A program made the position numbers and the translations under genes. Shown here piece by piece: positions 1 to 9,981 of a stretch of 64,000 bases of DNA (positions are counted from its first letter, which is position 1; each line of letters starts with the position of its first letter). The DNA comes from Fratercula arctica. Its lineage: Eukaryota > Chordata > Aves > Charadriiformes > Alcidae. The notes beneath the pieces are model-generated. The model had not been told where the DNA came from and made no database searches. It saw only the letters and a program-made list of their open reading frames with translations. Where the stretch lies: positions 13,638,100 through 13,702,099 of the forward strand of contig CANTUZ010000025.1 in assembly GCA_947846985.1 (NCBI GenBank), written 5' to 3'.

Positions 1-653
1 TCGGCTGCTGCTTTTTTACCTGGGTCTTGACTCCTTGCTACAGAGGCATCTAAATAGAGAGGAGACTGCAGAGAAAGAGGAACTCATAAAACAGGACAGA
101 TGCCTCAGCATCACAACAAACTTTAATCAAAAGATCTCATCAGAAGACAGGTCATCATTGCATAACCTTCATGGTCTCTGCATCATTCACTTCTATTAAG
201 ATATTATGACGGTGATTTAAAAATTGAAGGTTAGAAGATGCATTGAAATTACCGCTTCATTTAAAAACATAACAGAAGGCATGTGAATAGTTTCATTCTT
301 GGCAAATCAAGTCCCTATTTTAGAAAGCTGTAAACCCATGATGAAATTGCTAAAAGCAATTTAGCTGTATCTTAAAAGGATAAAGTAAACAGACTTTGAA
401 GAAAACTTTTTTCTAATTGTAAGGATACCTATATTCATCCTACTTTAGGCTAAGGGAAAGAAGTGTGTGGTTTCTTATAGTCCCCTTCAGCCTTATTTTC
501 TATGATGCTGTATTCTAGTTGGGCATCAACCATTTCAACATCTATCTCGATTCTACGTTATGGAAAAATGTCTTTCACTCTCTTTTTTTTTCTTTTTTTT
601 CTTTTTTCTTTTTCCTTTTTTTCTTTTTTTTTCTCCCTCCTCTTCTTTGATAG
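1..653. other. OSMR pseudogene intron, left window edge
   Basis: No exon was recognised before 654. The right end (about 567-647) is a long T/C tract that runs into the AG at 652-653 and looks like the polypyrimidine tract of the next OSMR exon relic. Confidence 0.5.
567..647 (+). repeat. T-rich polypyrimidine tract
   Basis: About 80 bases of T with interspersed C. It sits immediately upstream of a splice acceptor-like TAG and is probably an expanded pyrimidine tract. It creates lysine/glutamate-rich false reading frames on the opposite strand. Confidence 0.8.
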
Positions 654-817
654 GTTTTCCCAAAACACGTTTCCACACACAGTAAGTTGTTCTGAGCAGT
701 GCTCGTGTTCTTGGGATATAGGCCAGCAGAGGATCTGTAATATCACAGATATTGAAAACTTGCTGGGAAAGAAAACTGTTATTACTGATGTTACTGTCTT
801 TCCAAAATAAAAAACAG
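654..817 (+). pseudogene. OSMR: OSMR relic exon 1 of window (cytokine-receptor Cys/Trp segment)
   Basis: Acceptor TAG at 651-653. The open segment contains FPHTVSCSEQCSCSWDI and ICNITDIENLL, resembling the OSMR cysteine/tryptophan stretch. An in-frame TAA at 808-810 lies in an A-rich run three codons before the donor GTAAAT. The exon phase also fails to match the next exon by one base, so a single-base deletion in the A-run could explain both faults. Confidence 0.7.
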
Positions 818-2107
818 GTAAATAAAATGGCAAACACCTCTCCAAATGATATATGATACAAGTGTAAGCAGATATTGCCAGGAGAGGGGTGATGGTGCTA
901 ATGTGGGACAGTAACACCTGCTCTGCTACTGTAAGGGAAGAAGAATAGTCCAGCATCAATGAAATAAAACAGGTTATTCTGTGAGCAGTAACTGATGGCT
1001 GTGGTTCCTTCTTCCCTATTGGTCTGTTCTTTATCACTGTGTGCACCAGGTCCTATAAGTTCCTACCTACTCCTCAAAACAGGCAGTATTTCCTGTATCT
1101 TCAGCAGTATTTCCAGTTCTCCTTGTGTCCTCTAGCCCAACCACATCCACCTTAGTGTTCCCAAGGTTCTGTGGTTCCCTTACCTGTTTAAAGAAGCAGG
1201 AGGCAACATGTGCTTTGCTTGGTTCTGAAGCTGACAGGCTGATGGACTGGGAGGCTGCTGGTGTAACTGCTGCATTCTGGCAGTGCTTCCTTCCTTAGAG
1301 GCACCGATTACAGTTTTGCTAGACACAGTTTTTCGTATGACTTGTAGGAACATATGTTAACTGTCTGTCTCTTAATTTTGTCTCAGAGACACATGATTGT
1401 TCTAAAAGTTGATTATTGATTGTTTGGGGGTGGAAGAAATGGAGCAGGAAGAAAGTAGTAAACTGACAGGTTGTAGTGAGGCAACACAATATTATAAGCT
1501 TAGTTTTAATGGGAAATCAGACTAAAATAGGTTACATTCAATGTGCTAAGTACATTAAAGTTTCACTACAATTTTCTTTTTCCAGTTCTAGTGATTGTTA
1601 CAAGTTACAGAAATTATATATAATATTTATGATGAGTTAACCTTTTAAGTAATGTCCTTTATGTTTTCTCTGATCCTGGAAATTTACAGTAGAATTTTCC
1701 TTACTTAAAGGATGTCAGCAAATAAAGGAAAACTGAAGTCCATCATTTCCAATTCTGCATGTGGTAGCTGGGAAATTCCGTATCAAACACAAGCTCCTTT
1801 GAGCCTGAAAGTCCTCAGGTGATTGTAATTCATGGTCCATGAAGTTCTAGGATAATGGCCAAAGCTGTAAACATATCACTCACATTAACATGACTTATTC
1901 CTTATAATTGGGCTGATAATATGGGAGAGTTTGAGATCTGCTGCTCTCACTGAATACTGCTTACACAGCAGTAAAGGATCTCAGAAATCTTTTGCAAGAA
2001 ATAGCATTGGCACTGTTTACCAGAGGGCAACTACTGGTAGGAGTCAATGTAAGCGTTTTGAATAAAATTTCTGGTGAAAAGGCTGGATTCTTAGGTGTAG
2101 AAATGTG

Positions 2108-2862
2108 TGTCGTGGTTTTGACCGGATTGGCCAATCAGAACGACCGATGGCCCTCCCCCCCCCTCCTCAGAGACGAGAGGAAGAGATAAGGAGATTTACG
2201 AGTTTAGAAAAAGAACTAAACTACTTTAATGAAAATAATAATAAATAAGAAAATAGTAAATAATAATAGAGAAAAAAAAGTATACAATATATACAAAACC
2301 GTATCCAGCTCCCAGGATGATGATCACGTCACCAGCAGAAACAGGGAAAGTCCCAGACTGGAGTCAGCGACAGACAGGAGCTGAATTCTGGAACTAGCAT
2401 CAGGAATGCTCGGATCGGGATCAAAGGCAGACGAACAGACAGGGTCCTCCTCAGACGTCAGCCATTGAAGAAAAGACGAGCCAGAGCAGCCTTGCCCCTT
2501 TGATCCCTCAGCTTTTATACTGAGCGTGATGCAGATGGGATGGAATACCCTGTTGGTCAATTGTGGGTCACCTGTCCCATCCGCTCCTCCCTGCAGGTGG
2601 GACCCCTCTACGCTTCTCCACTTCCGACCCTCTAACGGGGCAAATAGCGAAGTTAGCTGACCTTGGTTGTTACAGCAATAAGTATAAGCAAGAGCCTCTC
2701 TGCATACCATACCTTGGTATAATCAGGTCTTATCACTCTGAGAGTGAACAGTTTCTGAACAATATGCTGTTAATTTCAGACTTTAGTCAGTTAGAAGAGG
2801 CCCAGCTAAAAAGTAAAATTACAAATCAGAAAATTGGTTCTGTTTTACCTCAAACCAGGACA
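2108..2862 (-). mobile_element. Solo LTR in OSMR intron with perfect 5-bp TSD
   Basis: The 755-bp element starts TGTCGTGGTTTTGA and ends TCAAACCAGGACA, giving TG..CA ends. It is flanked by the identical direct repeat ATGTG at 2103-2107 and 2863-2867. On the minus strand a TATAAAAG box lies near 2520, so transcription would probably run leftwards. No internal coding region is present, so it is a solo LTR. The 5-bp duplication suits an ERVL- or ERVK-like integrase. Confidence 0.9.
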
Positions 2863-3204
2863 ATGTGACAAACTTTACTCACCATGCTACGTCAGGAGCT
2901 TCCACCAGGCCCTGGATTAGAGAATTTTACTGCATTTGCAATAAGCTTCTGACTCTTTCTTTTGACATGTTTCATGATGTTCTAAAATAGTTACAAGTCA
3001 GCACAAGGGTTTTTTTTAATCTTATATAATATTTACTTACATTTACATTCTGAAATTAATTTTTACTAATTTATATCTGCTTCTCTTAGACCAGCAGAAA
3101 AATCTTAGACTGTATTTCTTATTTGCTTTTACTACTCAGCTAAAATACCTTAAAAAACATTTGTATATATCTTATGTTTTATAAGAGCTCAGATTTTCCC
3201 TTAG

Positions 3205-3346
3205 CACTTTTTATCCCACTCCACCTTTCCAGCCTTGGGAAGAATGCACAGATACAGAAATCACATTATATTGGAAACACTGAAACAAAGGAATTGAACT
3301 CTTTCATCAGATTGAAGTGCTCCAATCCGATGGGAAAGTAGAACTT
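3205..3346 (+). pseudogene. OSMR: OSMR relic exon (fibronectin III half with in-frame stop)
   Basis: Acceptor CCCTTAG ends at 3204 and donor GTATGA starts at 3347. The frame reads TDTEITLYWKH, then TGA (3281-3283), then IELFHQIEVLQSDGKVEL. This matches the OSMR segment with a TWK core followed by CQIEL. The exon end is phase 0, as the next relic requires. Confidence 0.75.
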
Positions 3347-4519
3347 GTATGAAACCTGCATTTCATACACAAAAGCATAGCAAATATCTTTTTGATTTGA
3401 GATTAAAAAATAATTCCCCAGCAATATGAATACACTCTAAATCTTGTGAGCGTGTTGGTGTGTCTGTTTTCTGGATTTGTTTACTCCCAAGCTCTACACT
3501 GATCATGTAGTCCACACGGGCAGCCATTGCTAGCAGTAATTCATATTCCCAACACTAGCTGGCTAAAGTATACGGTGTGACAGGTCTGCATATGTGGCTC
3601 TGTCCTCTGCTGGATGGGTTCTGAGATTTGTTGAAGTATATGAAAATACTTATGGGCCTTATAATTGCTGTTAGCTATTGCTAATCTTTATTTGTCCTGT
3701 TTTTATGACTCTTATCATCTTACACACAAATGGTGGAGAGGCGTGCTGAATGTTTTTTTGATATTAGTCCAGGAGCTTTCTGTGTACTGTTGACTGTACT
3801 TGATGGTAGTGTGTCTGATTTCTAGTGAGGGAACCCCAGAACAGTTTTTCTTCCCATCCCCTTCCACATCCTTGAAGATGTAGACTCCTTGTCTTGTTCA
3901 ACCTCTTTCGCGAACAGTGAGGTTGATTGACTCTTTGCATACATACTGTGGTTTCTCTGTAGCCCTAAAGGGATTATGAAGATCAGGAGCAAGATGTGTT
4001 CTGTCTTTAGCATTGCCCAAGAGCTGTTTGATCAAATGGCTGCTGCAGTTTACCATTTCAGGAGACCGTTTAGAGGAGATGCTTAAAAGCATGCTCACTT
4101 TTTGACTCTTGATGGAAGTCACCCTGCCTCTTTGGAGGGAGGGGGGAAAGGTTGGGGGAAAAATGGAAAGAAAAGACAGCTATAGATGCTGTGCATATGT
4201 CTAGAACAGCATCCTACTTGCATGAACTGAGTAAAAGATCCAGATTGGGTGAGGATAAGGTCTCAGTAAATCCCCTCCTTGATGTAAAAAGTAGTTATTT
4301 GACAGGTTATGAGTGACTCCTACTCAAACAGTTACACAGAGATGGCTTGCAGACCTCTTTTTGGATCTCCCGGTCTTTGGATCTTGTGCATATCTTTTTT
4401 TTCTTTATTTATTTATTTTTTTAATTATTGTTCCATCATTATCTTTTCCAAGTCAAGCTTAACTGGCTATCATAGGATCTAGAGGAAGAACTATTTTTTT
4501 CAGACTTTCTGTCTTGCAG

Positions 4520-4679
4520 CACAACAGTTCAGACACACCTCTCCATGATGCCAGCATCACCCTGGGTGGACTGCAGCCATACATCGAATACACAGCTAGA
4601 GTACACTGTGGGGCAGCTAAGCATTTCTGGAGGTGAAGTCAATGGAGCAAAGCCATAACCATCAGAACAAAGGAAGCAA
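4520..4679 (+). pseudogene. OSMR: OSMR relic exon with stop inside WSXWS
   Basis: Acceptor CTTGCAG ends at 4519 and donor GTATGT starts at 4680. The frame reads LGGLQPYIEYTARVHCGAAK, then HFWR, TGA (4634-4636), SQWS. In the family the TGA position is the first Trp of the WSXWS box, so TGG has become TGA. Confidence 0.88.
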
Positions 4680-5188
4680 GTATGTCCAGCCTATTGAGAA
4701 GGGAAGCTTGAAGGATGTTGTTCACTTGCCATTTCTATTTGTTGCTACTCTTCTGCTGTGTAGCTAAAGCAGAGGCCTATTGCATGTATAAAAGTAGAAG
4801 CACACTAGGCAAACTTTAAAAGGTGGCTTCTTAAACAACTCTACATACCAGTCTCTTTCATTTCATCCAGTGCAGGCTGTGGGAAATCCAGATGACTGGG
4901 AGGATGGACAGACTGAGTTACAGTGTTCTGTGAAGGCTGGAGGAACTGTGCAGAGGTGGGAACAAGCACCTGGAAACTGCAAGCAAATAAAGTTTTTTCT
5001 AGGGAAATGAACCAGCCATTCATTCATAAAAAAGAAAGAAGGGAGCAACAAGCTAAAGGATAATGTTTTATCAAGACCTGGGAGTGATGGGGAAAGAGAG
5101 GTTTTGGGGGTTGAATTTCTTCAAACAGGAGGAAGCAGTTAATCCTTTCTGCGCCTAGAGCATCTTTATTTTGCTGTATTTATTGCAG

Positions 5189-5265
5189 CTCCATCAAGGA
5201 AACTGAACATCTGGAGAGAAATTATGCAGGTTCTGGGGGGGTGTAATGTCACCTTGTTCTGGAAG
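5189..5265 (+). pseudogene. OSMR: OSMR relic exon (first half of fibronectin module), undamaged
   Basis: Acceptor ATTGCAG and donor GTGAGA bound 77 bases that read PSRKLNIWREIMQ and end CNVTLFWK. This corresponds to the OSMR segment ending in TLFWK. The phase fits the preceding relic, and no lesion is visible here. Confidence 0.82.
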
Positions 5266-5684
5266 GTGAGACATGGGTACAGAAATGGAAGCAAAACCCT
5301 TCATAAAGGGGTTGGAAACTACTCCCATGAACTTTAACAAGTTTGTATGCACTTAATAGTAGTTCAATATGGAAATGTCTTTTAAGAATTTAAGACAAAT
5401 ATTATATATAACATATTTCAGAATGTATGTAGCTGTATGATGGTGTGCTGTCCTGGCATTTCAGACATGTATACTTCTGTTTTTCTAAGCATTTTAACAA
5501 GAAAAATCCCATTACTGAGATTTCTGCATTTGCATTTCAACCAGTATATGTACGCAAATAAGTATTTATATTGTTACAGAAATAATACATCAGAGTAGTT
5601 ATTTTAAGTTCTAATTGTTCTTCTCATATTTTTTCAGCAATATTTAGTAAGTAATTGGTGTCTACCCACATAATTTTTTCCCAG

Positions 5685-5901
5685 CAAGCACCAAGTTTTT
5701 GATCAAATGGAAGAAGTATTTTATATGAAGTAACATGGGAAAAAGTAGAAGATGGCTTTAAGCCTGAACGCATCTCCTTTTCATCAGTCCATAATAGCAC
5801 GAGGATTTCCATTGGTAACCATCCCTACAGAATCAGTATCATAGCAAAGAACAATGTTAATTATTCACTTCCTTCAGTGTTGATCATCCCTGGAGCTACA
5901 G
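5685..5901 (+). pseudogene. OSMR: OSMR relic exon (second half of fibronectin module) with stop
   Basis: Acceptor TTTCCCAG ends at 5684 and donor GTAACA starts at 5902. The frame reads QAPSF, TGA (5700-5702), SNGRSILYEVTWEKVEDGF, and later HPYRISIIAKNNVNYSLPSV. This matches the OSMR NGKILFYNV and YQICVIANNSVG regions. Everything but the stop is open. Confidence 0.86.
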
Positions 5902-6504
5902 GTAACAGTAGGAGTATTTTCAGTTAAACTGTTATGAGAGTTTTGTTTCCACATATTTTAAGTGAAGTGATAATTTATCATCTTCGGGGAATAAATTAAC
6001 CTGGCCTGTTAACTCATATCACTACTATCTGGAAATTATTACTGTATTTTTTCCTATAAGATGGTAACTGTATGCATATTAACCTTAAGTGCTTTGATCC
6101 ATCCCTTGCGACAGAAAGTCTGTTTTCCACAGAATCTCCACAGAGCAAAATACATTTAGCCTTAAATTAGGGCCTCAGGCCACAAGGGTGCAGCCAATGC
6201 CTTGCAGGGAACTCTTGTGTGTGATTAGCCTCTTGTGTCTTTCTGTTTATGACTCCAGGTTTCTGCAGTTGAGTTCTTTTAATGAATATATAGTAATAAT
6301 TACTGGATATTTTTTGAGCTGTCAGCTTTCAACATACAAAGAGATCAGCTTTCAGAATGTGAAAGAGCCCATATGTCTGATAGTGAGGGACCACAACTAT
6401 TTTATTGTTTTAACAGTTTAGCACATAAACTATATTGATCTTCATTTATGAATCTGAGGTTTCATGCAGGAACATAATAAAGACTCTGTTTTGTTCATTT
6501 CTAG

Positions 6505-6703
6505 GCACCAAAAAAATGCTCAGTGGCTCAGAGCTTGAAGAAGAACAGGTTAATGGTACAGATGACAGCATTTTTATTTCCTGGGAGACCAGACATACAT
6601 ATAACTTATATTATCGATTGGTGTAACTTTCCAATGTTGCAGCCTTGTGATTTGCAGTGGAAGAGATTTGGGCCCAACACTTCCAGTGCTGTGATCGACT
6701 CAG
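6505..6703 (+). pseudogene. OSMR: OSMR relic exon with frameshift
   Basis: Acceptor TTTCTAG ends at 6504 and donor GTGAAA starts at 6704. The first frame reads LEEEQVNGTDDSIFISWE. The homology then continues in another frame as TYIIDWCNFPMLQPCDLQWK and RFGPNTSSAVIDS. The switch lies between about 6580 and 6605 and is a small indel. The second segment is a clear match to the OSMR YVVDWC/FQWK module. Confidence 0.88.
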
Positions 6704-7857
6704 GTGAAAGCTGAACAATTTCTCTTTCTGATGTCTGTGCAGCAATCTTTTATGCTGCGGGCATTAATTTAATTTAGGAAACAAATCCTGTGGAATATTG
6801 AAGTCTGTGCAGTGCAAGTGTAATTCTTCAAAAGCATGTGGTGTCATGTGTTCCCTAGCAGATGAATTAGACACCACAAATGTGCCAGCACCATTAAGCC
6901 TTGGAAATCAGCACAGTATTTTAGCAAAACCTCTTCTGAGTAGCTTGTAGTAACATCTTGAAGGAGGGTAGTGAAGTTAATGAAGGAGTTAAAAATCTTT
7001 TAGCAGGAGAGATGCAAAATGGAACTCTGCCTTATCTGTAACATGGGTCAGAAGTTTAGATTTAGGCACTGTGCAGTGAGAGGTTTAGTGCTCTCAGTGT
7101 GCCACAAAGAATGTGTCTCAGCACCACTCCTTGATTAAGGACCAGTTGTGTGGTTTTTATCCCAGTGGTGGCCATTAGACCTAAATCCTTTCTGGCTGTG
7201 TAAAAGTCACTCTGATATACTTCTGTAGCTGCAGGATATATAGCCTTCCTGGAATCTCTCGAGCTGAGAGTACACTTTGGAATGAAACGTTTGAACAAAA
7301 TTTGACAGAACACATTTCAATATGCAATAAAGAAACTGTACCTCAGTTCATACGAACACATGGGAGCCTGCATCCTCACTGAAGGAGAGTGTGGTAACAG
7401 CCTTAATGGAAAAAAAAATGCCATTCAGTTCCTCAGTGGGTTGCAGTTGGTTAATATGAATGGGAGTGTATGTCAGTGAGGGTAACATGGAATCCTGATG
7501 CATGGGTATATGTCTACATTAAACAGTCCAAAAGATGACCTTTGTCTGTGCCAGGAATGGAAATGAAATTATCCTGCTCTTTGATGCATTCAGTGTCTTG
7601 AATACTCTGGGGCAACAAAATTATATTAAAAAAACCAACCCTAAATTCTCTCTTTCAGACACAATACATGTGTTCAATTCACATTATGTACACTAAGAAT
7701 TGGCTTACTCTCTGTCTCCTTCAGTTGTTTAATAGCACAATAGAGCACACAGAAGATTTCTAATGGATTATAGACCACTGTAAAAAGCAGTTAAGTAAAA
7801 GCAAAACCAAAAGACAAACCATAACCTATTTTCGTAATCAGTTCCACTATTTTCTAG

Positions 7858-7961
7858 CTGCTTTTGTTCTGGGGGTGAGATACAACTTCCACATCTATGG
7901 ATCTGTTGCTAATAGAGCCTCCTTATTGGAGAATGAGACTGGGAGAATCTCAGGGAGCTAC
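7858..7961 (+). pseudogene. OSMR: OSMR relic exon with degraded donor
   Basis: Acceptor TTTTCTAG ends at 7857. The frame reads AFVLGVRYNFHIYGSVANRA, then SLLENETG, matching the OSMR segment GVRYDFRIYG. The phase fits the previous relic. Where a GTAAGT donor is expected the sequence reads ATAAGT (7962-7967), a probable G-to-A splice-site loss. The exact exon end is inferred. Confidence 0.75.
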
Positions 7962-8410
7962 ATAAGTTGGCCACATATTTAGGGTTTGTGTATTTGCTAA
8001 ATTCATGTCATAAACAGAGGAATTCCACAGCCTTCCTCCTGTAACTAGCTAAACATGTATTTGCTGTGTTGTTTCTGTATCATCAGTGAAGCATTTAAAA
8101 GTCATAAAACAACGTACATGGCCTACATAGGGGATGCTTGACTAGTGCAGTGACCAGGTAGAGCCCACATTAATTAGAGTAGCTAAACTAAGCTATGATT
8201 AGCAGTCACTGCTTTGTGTATAAAGTGGACTGCATGAAGGCCCTGTGAAGTTGACAGGGTTTTTTTGGAGCACTTTTGCTTTGTTCAGCTTTTAAATACA
8301 AGAAAGACATAAACAGAAATGCCACATGGGAATTCAGAAGTTTTTCAAGTGAGAAGATAAACATTCTTGAAGAATAGTGGCAAGTTTAACATTAATTTCC
8401 TTTCTTCCAG

Positions 8411-8579
8411 ATCCTCTGCTTGACCCTGTTGTGGAAAAAGTTGAACTGACTTTCAATGCAGCAACACTATCTTGGGATTCTTATCCGACAAATGAGTCAC
8501 AGACTGGTTTTGTAAGAGGTTACCATGTTTATGTGTTGCCTATGCAAGAGGATTGCAATTTGAAAGGATCACTGAAAAC
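8411..8579 (+). pseudogene. OSMR: OSMR relic exon (last recognisable fibronectin module)
   Basis: Acceptor TCTTCCAG ends at 8410. The frame reads DPLLDPVVEKVELTFNAATL, then SWDSYPTNESQTGFVRGYHV, matching the OSMR TLSWKDY and GYHVY region. Similarity fades after about 8579 and no good donor is visible. The following DGSECCKYK-type segment, the transmembrane helix and Box1 could not be found downstream. Confidence 0.85.
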
Positions 8580-9577
8580 CTATTATTTTTACTTTTTCCA
8601 TTCTTTGCTTAGTAAAGTTTCAGAGAAATATTTTCCTGTTGGCTACATTTAAAAATGAGTGACATTTATTATACAGAAATTAACATAATTTAATATAATA
8701 ATTTAGCGGAAAATTCTCCTTTTGATATTCACATGACACTGCAGTGATCAGTTTATATTCTGCAGTCTGTTACTGCAAAAAGTGAAAGCATAATTGGAGA
8801 ATAAATTAAATCTTTTGATAGAGTAGGTGATATTTCCAGTGTTACTGTTCAAGACACGACACTGTCTGAACACAACACACCATACTGTATGATAGTGCAC
8901 TTTGCTGAAGCCTGTGAACTGTATCCACCCACTCCTCCTGCCCCTCATGTCCCTCTGCTGCAGGGCACAGCAGTGATGCACTTGCTGGCCCTTGGGAGGA
9001 TGTAGGGGGCTCTGCCAGGTCTGGCTGGGAGGAAAGGACTGGCAAAAGGCTGCTTCTCCTGGTTTGAAGGGCCTGCAGTTGCTTGCTTCTATGATGTGTG
9101 CAAGGGGGTTGCAAAAGTAGTAGCATGTCTTTACCCCAGCACACATGGTGCTGCTGCCATTTTTGCTGCTGGTGTTCACTGAACACTAGCACCAGAGGGA
9201 GGAGTTCGTACAACCTAACAGCTCGTGCTGCTGCCTTCCAGTTGCTAGTGTTTCAGACTAAAAACTGCACAGATCAAAACCCTGGCAAGGCTTTTAAAAT
9301 AGAGGGACATGGTTCTTTCTTCAAATGTACTCGTATTGAACTTACTTAAAAAAGAAATCTCTAAATACTTTGACAAATTCCACATAAAATACAGGTTCTG
9401 CTGAACATTCTGTACATATGTTTTCCTTATTTTCTGTTCATTTATATGAACAATCCAAACTAAAAAAAAAAAAAGCCAACCACTTTTAGAAGTGCTTGAA
9501 GTAATTGCTCCCTTTCCTTTACTCTGGGCTTCTTTCATTTAATTTTTTTGTTTTGTTTCATGATTCTCCTGTATCAG

Positions 9578-9981
9578 TTCTGAGAAAGTACTGAAAATAA
9601 GTGACTGCATTCCTGACATGCTAGCAATGGACAATAAGGCCGAAGTCCAGAAATTACATCCATGGAGCCAGTTGTCTTCAATGCCAACAGAAGAGAAGAC
9701 TGATGGTCACAACTCTTCCTGGATTTTAACCTAATGAAAATGAAGAGAGCGCCTTTACACTCACATCTACACCTCAGACTCATACTTGGTTTGAAAATTT
9801 TGCTTATTCTTCTCATCTTGCAGTTGAATCTGACCCCTATCAAATACCAGAGACACTAGAAACAAGCATGCCAGACCTGTCAGTAGTGCTGTACCAGCCA
9901 CACTGCTACTTCTATATTTTTAATGAAGATGCTGCCGCATTACCCAGAGAAACAGCTGGCAGAAAGGTAAGTCTGAGATAG
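9578..9981 (+). pseudogene. OSMR: OSMR relic of cytoplasmic-tail exon, frameshifted
   Basis: Acceptor GTATCAG ends at 9577. The first frame reads SEKVLKISDCIPDMLAMDNK and stops at TAA 9732-9734. A second frame (9730-9981) reads NENEESAFTLT and TWFENFAYSSHLAVESDPYQ. SDCIPD and FEN-Y are signature pieces of the OSMR tail, so a frameshift near 9730 is needed to connect them. The second frame ends at TAG 9979-9981, much shorter than a normal tail. Confidence 0.8.

Larger units (their letters stand above)
654..9981 (+). pseudogene. OSMR: Oncostatin M receptor (OSMR) unitary pseudogene, 3' part
   Basis: OSMR is a type I cytokine receptor of the gp130/LIFR family that pairs with gp130 and signals through JAK/STAT. 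Nine collinear exon relics on the + strand follow the family order: a cytokine-receptor segment with CSCSWDI, fibronectin III modules including a WSXWS region, a DWCNFP/QWKRFGPNTSS module, a GYHVYV module, and a tail with the SDCIPD motif. Most introns keep GT-AG ends and exon phases, which argues for a decayed single-copy gene rather than a retrocopy. Convergent placement next to RICTOR is the conserved vertebrate position of OSMR. Lesions seen: stops at 808-810, 3281-3283, 4634-4636 and 5700-5702; a frameshift near 6590; a lost donor at 7962; missing final fibronectin, transmembrane and Box1 exons; a tail frameshift near 9730. The 5' exons lie left of the window. Assembly error could explain one lesion but not all of them. 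Confidence 0.88.

Noticed and set aside
553..1046. Minus-strand frames rich in Lys and Glu
   Set aside because: They are the reverse complement of a T/C-rich pyrimidine tract and an OSMR relic exon, with no family resemblance.
4634..5702. Reading the OSMR TGA codons as selenocysteine
   Set aside because: No cytokine receptor is a selenoprotein, one of the stops is TAA, and frameshifts and a splice loss accompany them.
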